A stretch of DNA of 64,000 bases, taken from positions 1,116,001-1,180,000 of the forward strand of contig OY760867.2 in NCBI GenBank assembly GCA_963664035.2, written 5' to 3'. Every line of letters begins with the position of its first letter. The stretch's first letter is position 1. Shown here in pieces: positions 33,623-42,248 of the stretch. The notes beneath the pieces are model-generated. The model was not told where the DNA came from. It saw nothing but the letters and a program-made list of their open reading frames with translations, and made no database searches. The DNA comes from G958296245 sp963664035 (GTDB lineage: Bacteria; Chloroflexota; Dehalococcoidia; Lucifugimonadales; G958296245). The translations under genes were made by a program, and so were the position numbers.

Positions 33623-34636
33623 ATGGGCAGGTCAGACGCAAAGGTATTCGTCACCCGCCGCAGGGTCCCTGAAGCGATCGAGCTTCTCTCCAACCACTTC
33701 GACGTGGAGGCGTGGGAGCCCAACAGCCCCCCGCCGCCAGAGGTGCTGCTGGAGAAGGCCGCCCGGTCCCACGCCCTCCTAACCGAGGCCGACGACAGGG
33801 TCCACGCAGGCGTCATCGACGCCGCCCCGTCCCTGGAGGTCGTCGCCAACCGCGGCGTCGGCGTCGACAACATCGACGTCGCAGCCGCCACCCGCCGCGG
33901 CGTCTTCGTCGGCAACACCCCCGGCATACTCCAGGAGTCCTGCGCCGACTTCACATTCGGCCTCATGCTCGCAGCCGCCCGACGCATCGTCCACGCCGAC
34001 CGCCAGGTCCAGGCCGGACGGTGGACCAAGTTCGACCCCATGCCCTACATCGGCCACGACGTACACGGCAAGACCCTCGGCATCGTCGGCCTCGGCGCCA
34101 TAGGCGAGGCCGTCGCCCGGCGCGCCCAGGGCTTCGGCATGACCGTCCTCTACTTCTCCCGCACCCGCAAACCCCAGGCCGAGCAGGACCTCGGCGTCCG
34201 CTGGACCCCCGACCTCAAGGACCTGATGCGAGCCAGCGACTTCGTATCCGTCCACGTCCCCCTCAACGACGAGACCCGAGGCATCGTCGGCGAGGCCGAG
34301 CTAGCCGAGATGAAGCCCGACGCCTTCCTCGTAAACACCTCGCGCGGCCCTACCGTCGCCCCGAAGGCCCTCCACGCCGCCCTCTCCCGCCGCGCCATAG
34401 CCGGCGCCGCCCTCGACGTGACCGACCCCGAGCCGCTCCCCGCCGACGACCCCCTCATGGCCCTCCCCAACGTCGTCATCACCCCCCACATAGCCCCCGC
34501 CAGCGGCACGACCATCACCCGCATGGGCCTGATGGCCGCCCGCAACATCATCGCCGCCCTCAACGGCGACCCCATGCCATCCTGTCTCAATCCCGAGGCA
34601 ATTCATCCCAAACGCGCCAATATCCGTACCATCTAG
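33623..34636 (+). CDS. D-isomer-specific 2-hydroxyacid dehydrogenase
   Basis: A 337-residue NAD(P)-dependent oxidoreductase. It shows a catalytic-domain NRGVGVDNIDVAAATRRGV segment, the Rossmann motif GIVGLGAIGEAVARRAQGFG, VHVPLNDETRG (substrate-binding region), NTSRGPTVAPKAL with the catalytic Arg, the Glu in DVTDPEPLPADDPL and the catalytic His in VVITPHIAPAS. Candidate substrates include glyoxylate, hydroxypyruvate or phosphoglycerate; the short length and lack of an ACT domain argue against full-length SerA. It is 4 bases after ggt, so the two are probably one transcript. Confidence 0.9.
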   Translation: MGRSDAKVFVTRRRVPEAIELLSNHFDVEAWEPNSPPPPEVLLEKAARSHALLTEADDRVHAGVIDAAPSLEVVANRGVGVDNIDVAAATRRGVFVGNTPGILQESCADFTFGLMLAAARRIVHADRQVQAGRWTKFDPMPYIGHDVHGKTLGIVGLGAIGEAVARRAQGFGMTVLYFSRTRKPQAEQDLGVRWTPDLKDLMRASDFVSVHVPLNDETRGIVGEAELAEMKPDAFLVNTSRGPTVAPKALHAALSRRAIAGAALDVTDPEPLPADDPLMALPNVVITPHIAPASGTTITRMGLMAARNIIAALNGDPMPSCLNPEAIHPKRANIRTI

Positions 34637-34646
34637 ACAGGCCGCC

Positions 34647-35297
34647 ATGCCATCTGAAGAACGCGTCCTCCCCCTATTCCCTCTCGGCATGGTGCTCTTC
34701 CCCGGAGCGCCCCTGCCCCTCCACGTATTCGAGGAGCGCTACAGGCTGATGGTGAGCCACTGCCTCGACTCCGACTCCCTCTTCGGCGTCTGCCTCATCA
34801 AGTCCGGCATGGAAGTCGGCGAGCCGGCCGTCCCGTACGACGTGGGCGCCGTCGCCCGCATCGCCGAAGTCCAGACCCTCGACGACGGCAGGATGCTCCT
34901 CACCAACATGGGAGAACGGCGCTTCCGAGTCCTCGAGATAGTCGAGTTGCGCCCCTACCTACGCGCCTTCGTAAGGGTCCTGGAAGACGACCCCGCCGAA
35001 GACCTCGCCCCCGACCTCGAGGAGCGCGCCCGCGTCCTCATGACCGAGCACCTGCGCCTGCTGCTCGGAGTCCGCGGCGGCTGGGTGAGCAACCCTAAGC
35101 TCCCCGAAGACCCCGTGGAGCTGTCCTACTTCGTCTGCGCCTCCCTCCAGGCCGCCCCCGCCGAGAAGCAGGCCCTCCTGGAAACCGACTCCCCCACCGA
35201 GCGCCTGACCCAGGCCCTAGACCTAGTGGAGCGCGACCTCCCCGCCCTCAGGGAATACGTAGCCCGAGAAACAGCCAACCGCACCAGCCACCAGTAA
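34647..35297 (+). CDS. LON substrate-binding domain protein
   Basis: A 216-residue protein consisting only of the N-terminal LON (PUA-like) domain. It opens RVLPLFPLGMVLFPGAPLPL and HVFEERYRLMV, with a GVCLIKSG segment near residue 50, and a helical second half. It lacks the AAA+ and protease domains of Lon. Stand-alone members are widespread but their role is unclear. It starts 10 bases after the dehydrogenase gene and ends just before a hairpin that separates it from a convergent gene. Confidence 0.85.
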   Translation: MPSEERVLPLFPLGMVLFPGAPLPLHVFEERYRLMVSHCLDSDSLFGVCLIKSGMEVGEPAVPYDVGAVARIAEVQTLDDGRMLLTNMGERRFRVLEIVELRPYLRAFVRVLEDDPAEDLAPDLEERARVLMTEHLRLLLGVRGGWVSNPKLPEDPVELSYFVCASLQAAPAEKQALLETDSPTERLTQALDLVERDLPALREYVARETANRTSHQ

Positions 35298-35309
35298 CCC
35301 CTCTGACCT

Positions 35310-35333
35310 CTTCCCCCGTCCGACGGGGGGAAG
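35310..35333. terminator. Bidirectional hairpin between convergent genes
   Basis: CTTCCCCCGTC pairs with GACGGGGGGAAG (one bulged G). It lies 12 bases past the LON-domain gene and 15 before the end of the convergent EEP-fold gene. No T-run; position suggests a shared terminator built from a dispersed repeat. Confidence 0.5.
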
Positions 35334-35347
35334 ATTGAGATGGGGGT

Positions 35348-36151
35348 TCACGATACTTCGATCTCTATCCTGCAATGATCGCTGGGGCCCCACTCCTCCG
35401 GGCCATTCAGCGCCCGTACCTCGACCGACTCCGCCATACCTTCGGACGCGAACACGAAATCGAGCTGTCCGGTCGCCTTCGCCGGGGACGCTCCGATGTT
35501 GTAGTAGGTAGGCACGTTCAGGCTGTCCTTGGGCAACCAACTCGGCCACGGGTCGGCCTGCCGCCCGTTGGGGTGCTGCGGGCCGACCAAGGGCAGTCCG
35601 ATAGCCTCCATACGGTCGAACACCGTGTCGTAACGCCGCGTCCAGTATTCGTTCCTGCCGTAGCCGTGCCAGACCGTGAGGTCGCCCGCGGCGACTATGC
35701 GGTGCCCGTCCTGCTTCCCGACCAGCAGCGACAGATCGGAGATAATCCGGTGGATGGAGGCGTCGGTTATGCTTCTGGACGCCCCACGAGGCTTCTCGTA
35801 CGCCGCGCAGATCGACGCCGCGACGAACGGCCCACCCCCAGGCCCAGTGACGATCGCGGCGGCAATGGAGCGCGGTTGACTCACCGCGAAGTCGCCGGCC
35901 TTCGCCTCGGCAAGCGGCACAGCCTCCAGCCATTCCACCTCCACCCGGTCGGACAGCTTCACGACGGCAGCCCGCGAAATCCGACGCCCTTCGGCGTCAT
36001 GGAACGGCGCCGGGTCCACCTCTACCCGCCCGGCCACGTCCTCAGGCGGCAAACCCGTCTCCTGCAGCAGCGCAATATCCGCGTCAGCGTCGACCAAGCA
36101 CCGCCAAGGAGCATGGTCCCGTGCGATGTTCCAGCAGACCATCTTGACCAA
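35348..36151 (-). CDS. Endonuclease/exonuclease/phosphatase (EEP) fold protein
   Basis: A 267-residue protein of the EEP superfamily (DNase I, ExoIII, sphingomyelinase-like). It shows VCWNIARDHAP at the start, DIALLQET with the metal-ligand Glu, AGDLTVWHGYGRNE in the position of the usual GDFN motif, LDFVFAS and the C-terminal SDHC with the catalytic His. The GDFN Asn is replaced by Thr. The TTG at 36151 has GGAGG 8 bases upstream; an ATG 9 bases further is a second choice. It is 20 bases after the aminotransferase, as the last gene of a minus-strand run. Confidence 0.75.
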   Translation of the reverse strand: MVKMVCWNIARDHAPWRCLVDADADIALLQETGLPPEDVAGRVEVDPAPFHDAEGRRISRAAVVKLSDRVEVEWLEAVPLAEAKAGDFAVSQPRSIAAAIVTGPGGGPFVAASICAAYEKPRGASRSITDASIHRIISDLSLLVGKQDGHRIVAAGDLTVWHGYGRNEYWTRRYDTVFDRMEAIGLPLVGPQHPNGRQADPWPSWLPKDSLNVPTYYNIGASPAKATGQLDFVFASEGMAESVEVRALNGPEEWGPSDHCRIEIEVS

Positions 36152-36171
36152 CCCGCGCGCCTCCGGATCCG

Positions 36172-37395
36172 CTACCCGGCCAGCATCCCCGCTTCCGCGA
36201 CCACCTCGGCCAACCGCCCAATACCGTCGTGGATATCCTCCGGCGTGTTGTAGCCGAAGCACAGCCGCGCGTAGTTGCGGCCCGATACGCCGTCCGGCGC
36301 GAAGTTGACGCCGGGGTGGTAGCCGACCCCCGCCTCCAGCGCCGACTCGTGGACCTCCACCATGTCCGCCCCTTCGGGCATCCGCAGCCAGATGTACAGC
36401 CCGCCGTCGGGCCGGCTCCACTCCGCCGCCGACCCGAAGCTCTCGCCCAGCGCGGCCAGCATCGCGTCCCGCTTGGTGCGCTGCACAGCGTTGATGTCGT
36501 CGATATGGTCCCGCAGCTTGGTGGTCGCGTACCGGTGTACCGCCAGCGCCGCAAGCTGGTTCACGCCGCCCCCGCTCTTGAGCGCCCGCACGCGGTCGAG
36601 CACCTCCGCCGGCGCCGTCAGGTAGCCCAGCCGCACGCCGGGCGCGATGATCTTCGAGAACGACCCCACGTACATCACGTGGTCCGTCTCGTCCAGCGAC
36701 CGTATCGACGTCACGTCCTCGCCGTCGTAACGCAGGTCGACGTAGCAGTCGTCCTCCATGATCGGCACGCGGTGGCGTCTCGATGCCTCCAGCAGCGCGG
36801 CGCGGCGCTCCAGCGTCATCGTCCAACCCTGCGGGTTCTGGAACGTCGGTATCGTGTATATCATCTTGGGCCGCCGGCCCTCCGAGACGGCCTTGCCGAT
36901 CGCCGACTCCAGCGCGTCCGGGAGCATCCCCTCGTCGTCGCACCGCACGCCGCGCACGTCCGCCCGGAAGCGGCGCAGTATGTTCAGCGTGCCGCTGTAC
37001 ACGAAGTCCTCCGTCAGCACCACGTCGCCGGGATCGATAAGCGCCTCTACGAGCATGTGTATCGGCTGGCTGGAGCCGTCGCCCATCACGATGTCGTCCG
37101 GCGCGACCTGGATGCCGCGGTCTTCCTCCAGCTTCTGCGCGACGTACTCCCGCAGCGGAGGGTAGCCCTGCGTGTGCGGGTAGATCGCCAAGTCCCGGCC
37201 CTCCTCGTCCAGCGCCTCCTTCAACGACTCCAGCAGACCGTCCAGCGGCACCGACTCCGGGTCCGGGTATGCGACCGCGAAGTCGTACTTCTGGCGCACC
37301 ACCGTCGAGGCCGGGCTGGGGCCGGGGGTGCGGCTGGCGAACAGGTCTGCGTAGCTAAGGTTTCCGCCTTCTCCCATGTCGTCAAACCCCCTCAT
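36172..37395 (-). CDS. PLP-dependent aminotransferase, class I/II (2-aminoadipate/MocR-like)
   Basis: A 407-residue fold-type I aminotransferase. Clear motifs: YPHTQGYPPLREYVA near residue 90, GDGSSQPIHML, PTFQNPQG, MEDDCYVDLRY and YVGSFSKIIAPGVRLGY with the PLP Lys, then RPDGGLYIWLRM. This resembles LysN/2-aminoadipate aminotransferase and the catalytic part of MocR regulators, without a GntR HTH. The substrate is uncertain. Its ATG overlaps the stop of the upstream GIY-YIG gene by 4 bases, so translation is coupled. Confidence 0.88.
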   Translation of the reverse strand: MRGFDDMGEGGNLSYADLFASRTPGPSPASTVVRQKYDFAVAYPDPESVPLDGLLESLKEALDEEGRDLAIYPHTQGYPPLREYVAQKLEEDRGIQVAPDDIVMGDGSSQPIHMLVEALIDPGDVVLTEDFVYSGTLNILRRFRADVRGVRCDDEGMLPDALESAIGKAVSEGRRPKMIYTIPTFQNPQGWTMTLERRAALLEASRRHRVPIMEDDCYVDLRYDGEDVTSIRSLDETDHVMYVGSFSKIIAPGVRLGYLTAPAEVLDRVRALKSGGGVNQLAALAVHRYATTKLRDHIDDINAVQRTKRDAMLAALGESFGSAAEWSRPDGGLYIWLRMPEGADMVEVHESALEAGVGYHPGVNFAPDGVSGRNYARLCFGYNTPEDIHDGIGRLAEVVAEAGMLAG

Positions 37396-38003
37396 CCGAA
37401 GTACGTCTCATTGTAGATTTCAGCTAGGTTGCGGCCCTCGAATGTCCAATGGCCCGTAGGTCTCGTTGCGTAGGTTCGCCCGGTAGCAGTCATGGTAGCC
37501 GTCGTCAAGGACACCTCTTCTCCACGGAACAACACCTTACGGTCTCCGATTACTGTCGCCTGTTCGCCCGAGTCAATGGAAACGAGCACGGAATCGACTT
37601 CCATCCCCATCTCCCTGAAGTTCAGGTTAGGACTGCGGCTCTTGTATATCTTGACAGCCTCGATGTCCGCGGGGGCTAGTTCTTCCGTCGCTTTGTTGAC
37701 GAGCGGCGTCACGTCCTTGCCGGGCCATGCTTGGAGGATCGCCTCGGCTTGATACGTCTCGATCTTGAAGAATTCCCTTGAGGGGTTCACTCTGGAGGGG
37801 CCGAAGGCGGCATGGAGCGCCTTCTCGAGCCCTTCGGCTCCCTTGTCGTCGGTTTCGACCGCTATGGCGCATTCGAAGGGTAGCGGCACGCCGGTCGTAT
37901 AGAGTTCGTTCATCCTGACCTGCGGGTCGTCCCTGTTCGTCTTGCCGATCTTGACTATGCCCGGCATGGCGGGGTTCGTGAGAACGTACACGATGCTAGA
38001 CAT
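37392..38003 (-). CDS. GIY-YIG family (T5orf172-like) protein
   Basis: A 203-residue protein. The N-terminal ~95 residues, IVYVLTNPAMPGIVKIGKTN then RMNELYTTGVPLPFECAIAV, match the T5orf172/MUG113 branch of the GIY-YIG nuclease superfamily, with GLEKALHAAFGPSRVNPSRE supplying the Arg and Glu side of the active site. The C-terminal half is unrecognised (a TGRTYATRPTGHWTFEGRNL motif). It lies between pntB and an aminotransferase on the minus strand; it overlaps the latter by 4 bases. A nuclease activity is inferred from the family only. Confidence 0.75.
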   Translation of the reverse strand: MSSIVYVLTNPAMPGIVKIGKTNRDDPQVRMNELYTTGVPLPFECAIAVETDDKGAEGLEKALHAAFGPSRVNPSREFFKIETYQAEAILQAWPGKDVTPLVNKATEELAPADIEAVKIYKSRSPNLNFREMGMEVDSVLVSIDSGEQATVIGDRKVLFRGEEVSLTTATMTATGRTYATRPTGHWTFEGRNLAEIYNETYFG

Positions 38004-38018
38004 GGACCTTCCTCGGCC

Positions 38019-39419
38019 TTACAGCGCCTTGATCTCGTCGTTGAGCTTGGCCAGGGAGTCCTTGGCGTCCCCGAACAGCATCGACGTATTCTCCTTGTAG
38101 AACAGGTCGTTGTCGATGCCGGCGAACCCGGTGTTCAGGCTGCGCTTGAGCACTATGACGTGGCGCGCGAGGTCCACGTCCAGGATCGGCATGCCGTAGA
38201 TCGGGCTTCCGGGGTTCTCACGGGCCGCCGGGTTGACCACGTCGTTGGCGCCCACGACGACCACCGCCTCGATGTCCGGGAACTCGTCCTTGATCTGCTC
38301 CAGGTCGTACAGCTTGTCGTAGGGCACCTCCGCCTCCGCCAGCAGCACGTTCATGTGGCCCGGCATCCGGCCCGCCACGGGGTGGATGGCGTACTTCACG
38401 ACCACCCCCTTCGACTCCAGCAGCGCACCCAGCTCCTTGAGCTGGTGCTGGGCCTGCGCCACGGCGAGGCCGTACCCCGGCACGAACACCGCCGACCTGG
38501 AGTAGCTGAGCAGCACCGCCGAGTCCTCCGGCGAGATCTCCCTGGCGTGGCGGCCCTCCGCGCCCGCCGGCCCGGCCTGGCCCTCCTCCGCCCCGAACGC
38601 CCCGAACATCACGTTGGCAAGGGACCGGTTCATCGCCTTCGTCATGATCTGCGTCAGGATCAGCCCGGCGGCCCCGACGAGCGCGCCCGCGACTATCAGC
38701 ATCACGTTCCCGAGCACGAATCCCGCGCTGGCCGCCGCGAGCCCCGAGTACGAATTGAGCAGCGATATGACGACGGGCATGTCCGCGCCGCCTATGGGTA
38801 TGACCAGCAGTATGCCAAGCAGCAGGCACGCCGCCGCCAGCGCGACGTACGCCGGAAGCCCCGGCGATACGACGAGATAGACCATCGCCCCCAATATGGC
38901 GGCGAACAGCACGGCGCTGATCGTCTTCTGCAACGGGTACGTCACCGGCTGGGTGTAGATGACCTCCTGGAGCTTGCCGAAGGCGACGATGCTGCCCGAG
39001 AAGGTGACCACGCCGATCAGCGTGCCGAGCATGATCGTGACCGACACCTCGACCGGCATCTCCAGCGAAGCGTCCCCGGTCAGCCTGTGGAACTCGGAGG
39101 CGGCCACCAGCGCGGACGCCCCGCCGCCCAGGCCGTTGAACACCGCCACCAGCTGCGGCATCGCCGTCATCTTGATGGTGCGCGCCATCACGCCGCCCGC
39201 CGCCGCGCCGACCGCCATCCCTATGGCAACGTCCACCAGGTCCAGCACCTCGCGGTCCAGCAGCGTCACCACGACCGCGATGAGCATCCCCACCGATGCG
39301 AGCGCGTTGCCCGACCGCGCCGTGGCGGGGGAGCTCAGCCTGCGCAGCCCCAGTATGAACAGGGCCGCCGCCACCAGGTAGGCGGCCCCCACCACGATTG
39401 GAATGTCTATCCCTTCCAT
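38019..39419 (-). CDS. pntB: NAD(P) transhydrogenase subunit beta
   Basis: A 466-residue protein with an N-terminal membrane domain of about nine helices and a C-terminal soluble NADP(H)-binding domain. The latter shows VPGYGLAVAQAQHQLKEL, HPVAGRMPGHMNVLLAEAEV, VVVGANDVVNPAAR and the terminal KRSLNTGFAGIDN segments. With PntAA and PntAB it makes the proton-translocating transhydrogenase that drives NADPH formation at the membrane. It is third in the pntAA-pntAB-pntB order, 19 bases after pntAB. Confidence 0.95.
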   Translation of the reverse strand: MEGIDIPIVVGAAYLVAAALFILGLRRLSSPATARSGNALASVGMLIAVVVTLLDREVLDLVDVAIGMAVGAAAGGVMARTIKMTAMPQLVAVFNGLGGGASALVAASEFHRLTGDASLEMPVEVSVTIMLGTLIGVVTFSGSIVAFGKLQEVIYTQPVTYPLQKTISAVLFAAILGAMVYLVVSPGLPAYVALAAACLLLGILLVIPIGGADMPVVISLLNSYSGLAAASAGFVLGNVMLIVAGALVGAAGLILTQIMTKAMNRSLANVMFGAFGAEEGQAGPAGAEGRHAREISPEDSAVLLSYSRSAVFVPGYGLAVAQAQHQLKELGALLESKGVVVKYAIHPVAGRMPGHMNVLLAEAEVPYDKLYDLEQIKDEFPDIEAVVVVGANDVVNPAARENPGSPIYGMPILDVDLARHVIVLKRSLNTGFAGIDNDLFYKENTSMLFGDAKDSLAKLNDEIKAL

Positions 39420-39438
39420 GGCTATGCTCCGGCGCCCA

Positions 39439-39729
39439 TCATCGCGGCGCCCTCCTGAACATGCGGAGCATCCGGTCGGTCACCACGAACCCGCCCACCA
39501 CGTTGATCGTGGAGAGCACCACCGCCGCGAGGCCGAGCGCGGCGCCGACCGCTCCGTCCGCCTGTACCGCCACGACCATCGCGCCGAGGAGCGTTATGCC
39601 CGAGATCGCGTTCGCCCCGGACATCAACGGCGTGTGCAGCGTGGGCGGCACCTTCGTGATGACCTCGAATCCCGCGAACACCGCGAGCACGAAGATGTAT
39701 AACTGTATCAGTAGCGTGTTCTCCAGCAT
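39439..39729 (-). CDS. pntAB: NAD(P) transhydrogenase subunit alpha part 2
   Basis: A 96-residue membrane protein with three hydrophobic helices (LIQLYIFVLAVFAGFEVI..., GITLLGAMVVAVQ..., AALGLAAVVLSTINVVGGF). The TKVPPTLHTPLMSGANAISG segment is conserved in the PntA C-terminal domain. In this three-gene form the alpha subunit is split in two, as in Rhodospirillum and many other phyla. It lies between pntAA and pntB and ends with the usual DRMLRMFRR. Confidence 0.95.
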   Translation of the reverse strand: MLENTLLIQLYIFVLAVFAGFEVITKVPPTLHTPLMSGANAISGITLLGAMVVAVQADGAVGAALGLAAVVLSTINVVGGFVVTDRMLRMFRRAPR

Positions 39730-39756
39730 TCGGATTCGTTCCTTCCTGGCAGGGCG

Positions 39757-40884
39757 TCACTCCGCGCCGAATACGACCTTGCCGTCGTACGTGACGCAGC
39801 AGCCCCTGGTGATTACGTCGTCGAAGTCGATGGCGATCTCTCCGTCCTCGACCAGGTGCTGCAGCAGGTTGGAGATGTTCCTGGAATATAACTGGCTCGC
39901 GTGCGTGGGCATGCTGCTCGGCAGGTTCAGCGGGCCTTCGATCAGCACTCCCCCGACTTGCACCCGCTCGCCCGGCCTCGTCAGCGCGCAGTTGCCGCCC
40001 GTCTCCGCCGCTATGTCCACGATGACCGCCCCGGGCTTCATGTCGCGTACCATCTCCTCCGAGATGAGCACCGGCGCGGGCTTGCCCGGCACGGCGGCGG
40101 ACGAGATGATGAAGTCCATCCCGACCGCGCTCTCGTGGAGGAGCTCCCTCTCCCGGCGCTGCGTCTCCTCCGTGAACTCCTTGGCGTACCCGCTCTCGTG
40201 CTCCGACTCGGCCACTAGGGCCTCGGCGTAGATGAAGGCCGCGCCAAGGCTCTTGACCTGCTCCTCCACCGCGGGCCGCACGTCGAACGCCGACATCACC
40301 GCGCCCATGCGCCTCGCGGTGGCGATGGCCTGCAGCCCGGCCACGCCGGCCCCCAGCACCAGGCCCTTGGCGGGCGGTATCGAACCCGCCGCGGTTATCA
40401 TCATCGGCAGGTACTTGCCCATCGAGCTGGCCGCGATCAGCGCCGCCTTGTAGCCCGCGATCGACGCCATGGAGCTCAGTGCGTCCATGCTCTGCGCCCT
40501 GGCGATGCGGGGGACCGCGTCCAGGCTGAACGCCGTCACGTTCCGGGACGCGAGCCGCTCGGACAACTCGGGATCGGTGAGTGGCTGGAGCAGCCCGACC
40601 AGGACGGCGCCCTGTTCCAGCATGTCCGCCTCGTTCCCGCCGCCGAGATCCAGCGGCCGCTGGACCTTCAGGACTACGTCGGCCCCGCCGTACACGTCGG
40701 CGGGCGCCTCCTCGACGACAGCGCCCGCCGCGCGGTAATCGTCGTCGAAGAAGACGGCCGCCTCGCCGGCCCCCGCCTGCACCACTACCTCGAACCCGGA
40801 CCTGACCAGTCCGGCCGCGGCGTCGGGCGTCAGCGCGACCCGGCGCTCGCCCTCCATCGTCTCCTTCGGAACGGCTATCCTCAT
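39757..40884 (-). CDS. pntAA: NAD(P) transhydrogenase subunit alpha part 1
   Basis: A 375-residue soluble NAD(H)-binding subunit of the alanine dehydrogenase/PntA family. Motifs: RIAVPKETMEGERRVALTPD at the N-terminus, GYKAALIAA, the Rossmann segment VLGAGVAGLQAIATARRMGA, VMSAFDVRPAVEEQVKSLGA and GAVIVDIAAETGGNCALTRP. This last motif and the neighbouring pntAB/pntB distinguish it from alanine dehydrogenase. It is the first gene of a six-gene minus-strand run. Confidence 0.95.
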   Translation of the reverse strand: MRIAVPKETMEGERRVALTPDAAAGLVRSGFEVVVQAGAGEAAVFFDDDYRAAGAVVEEAPADVYGGADVVLKVQRPLDLGGGNEADMLEQGAVLVGLLQPLTDPELSERLASRNVTAFSLDAVPRIARAQSMDALSSMASIAGYKAALIAASSMGKYLPMMITAAGSIPPAKGLVLGAGVAGLQAIATARRMGAVMSAFDVRPAVEEQVKSLGAAFIYAEALVAESEHESGYAKEFTEETQRRERELLHESAVGMDFIISSAAVPGKPAPVLISEEMVRDMKPGAVIVDIAAETGGNCALTRPGERVQVGGVLIEGPLNLPSSMPTHASQLYSRNISNLLQHLVEDGEIAIDFDDVITRGCCVTYDGKVVFGAE

Positions 40885-40990
40885 GTCCGAGTCAAAGAGC
40901 CTCCAAGGCTAATCGTATCGGGGGCCGTTCGACACCCGCCTCGGCAATGATACAATGCCGCCGCCTTCGCCGCCATGCGTGAGCGAAGAG

Positions 40991-41081
40991 GTAACTGTTC
41001 AGAGTACGGGAGGGAGCCGTAATCGTAGGGGCGTCCCTTGTGGGCGCCCTAGACGATGAACGCGCCAACTCTGAACAGTAC
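40991..41081. mobile_element. MITE-like element family 1, copy D (short, 91 bp)
   Basis: It starts GTAACTGTTCAGAGT and ends ACTCTGAACAGTAC. Flanks GCGAAGAG (40983-40990) and GCGAGGAG (41082-41089) match at 7 of 8 positions, again an 8-bp target duplication. The internal part is shorter than in copy A. It ends 25 bases before the next gene's start. Confidence 0.78.
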
Positions 41082-41106
41082 GCGAGGAGTTGCCAGAGGT
41101 GAGCAG

Positions 41107-42210
41107 ATGCTGAAGAGGTTCACTGTCCCGCTGAAGGACGAGGTGCGCGTGCCGGAATGGTCCCTGAGGCGCACGGTCACCGCCATATTCGAGAAGATGG
41201 GGGTGCCGCCCGAGGACGCGGCAATCGGCGCCGACGTGCTCGTCACCGCCGACCTGAGGGGGGTCGAGACGCACGGCGTATCCAACATGCTCAGGTCCTA
41301 CGTCGCCCTGTACGGCGACGGGTCCCTCAACCCGCGGCCTGAGTGGAAGATCATGCGCGAGACCCCAGGCACCGCGGCCATCGACGCCGACAGGGGGCTG
41401 GCGGTCATCCTCGGGCCCAAGGCGATGCAGCTCGCCGTGGACAAGGCGCGCAAGGTCGGCGTCGGCGTCGTGACCATGCTGAACGCGGGCCACTCCGGCC
41501 CCATAGGCCACCACGCCATGGTCGCCGCCGAGAACGACATGATCGGCCTCTGCATGACCGCCGGCGGCATGGCCGTCGTGCCCACCTTCGGCGCCGAGCC
41601 GAGGCTCGGCACCAACCCCATCGCCGTCGCGGCGCCCGCCCGCAACGAGGCCCCCTTCCTCTTCGACGCCGCCACCAGCATCATCGCCGGCAACAAGCTC
41701 CGCCTCGCCGACCGCGTCGGCGCAACGCTGCTGCCAGGCTGGATCTCCGACGTCGACGGCAACCCCAACACGACGCCGACCCCGGTGCCGCCCCAGGAGG
41801 AGTTCAACCTGCTCCTCATGGGCAGCACACGCGAGAACGGCTCCCACAAGGGCTACGGCTTCAGCATGATGGCCGAGATAATGGCGACCATCCTCTCAGG
41901 GAACGTCTCCGCCATGCTCGGCGGAGTTGCGCGGGGCGGCAGCCACTTCTTCGCCGCCTACAATATCGAGGCGTTCACCGACCTGGAAGCCTTCAAGGAC
42001 TCCATGGACGGCGTGCTGGGCGCTTTGAAGGCCACCAAGCCCGCGCCCGGCCACGAGCGCGTCATCTACCCAGGACTCTCCGAGTACGAGGAAGAGCAGG
42101 AGCGCCACGCCAGGGGCATCCCCCTACATACCGAGGTCATAGAGTGGTTCGACGGCATCACCAGCGAGCTGTCCATTCCCGCCCTGGAGCGCGTCTGGAA
42201 GGCGGTCTGA
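41107..42210 (+). CDS. Ldh family oxidoreductase (malate/L-sulfolactate dehydrogenase type)
   Basis: A 367-residue NAD(P)-dependent dehydrogenase of the Ldh_2 fold, distinct from the classical lactate/malate dehydrogenases. Motifs: VLVTADLRGVETHGVSNMLR (catalytic His), VTMLNAGHSGPIGHHAMVAA, GAEPRLGTNPIAVAAPA and KGYGFSMMAEIM. Candidate substrates are malate, ureidoglycolate or sulfolactate; the exact one is not known. The start at 41107 has GAGGTGAG before it; the longer frame would begin inside a family 1 element and is rejected. Confidence 0.88.
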   Translation: MLKRFTVPLKDEVRVPEWSLRRTVTAIFEKMGVPPEDAAIGADVLVTADLRGVETHGVSNMLRSYVALYGDGSLNPRPEWKIMRETPGTAAIDADRGLAVILGPKAMQLAVDKARKVGVGVVTMLNAGHSGPIGHHAMVAAENDMIGLCMTAGGMAVVPTFGAEPRLGTNPIAVAAPARNEAPFLFDAATSIIAGNKLRLADRVGATLLPGWISDVDGNPNTTPTPVPPQEEFNLLLMGSTRENGSHKGYGFSMMAEIMATILSGNVSAMLGGVARGGSHFFAAYNIEAFTDLEAFKDSMDGVLGALKATKPAPGHERVIYPGLSEYEEEQERHARGIPLHTEVIEWFDGITSELSIPALERVWKAV

Positions 42211-42248
42211 ACGTCCCCGGGCGGTATGGGCCTGTCTCCTTCTTCCCA

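Noticed and set aside
36229..39458. Plus-strand frames of 395 and 432 codons opposite the aminotransferase and pntB
   Set aside because: Arg/His/Val-rich antisense translations of well-identified genes.
13029..41081. Family 1 MITEs as derivatives of the IS630 element in this window
   Set aside because: The terminal repeats do not match and the duplications are 8 bp, not TA.
41056..41106. Longer N-terminus of the Ldh-family gene
   Set aside because: These codons lie largely in a family 1 MITE; the ATG at 41107 has a proper ribosome binding site and matches the family start.
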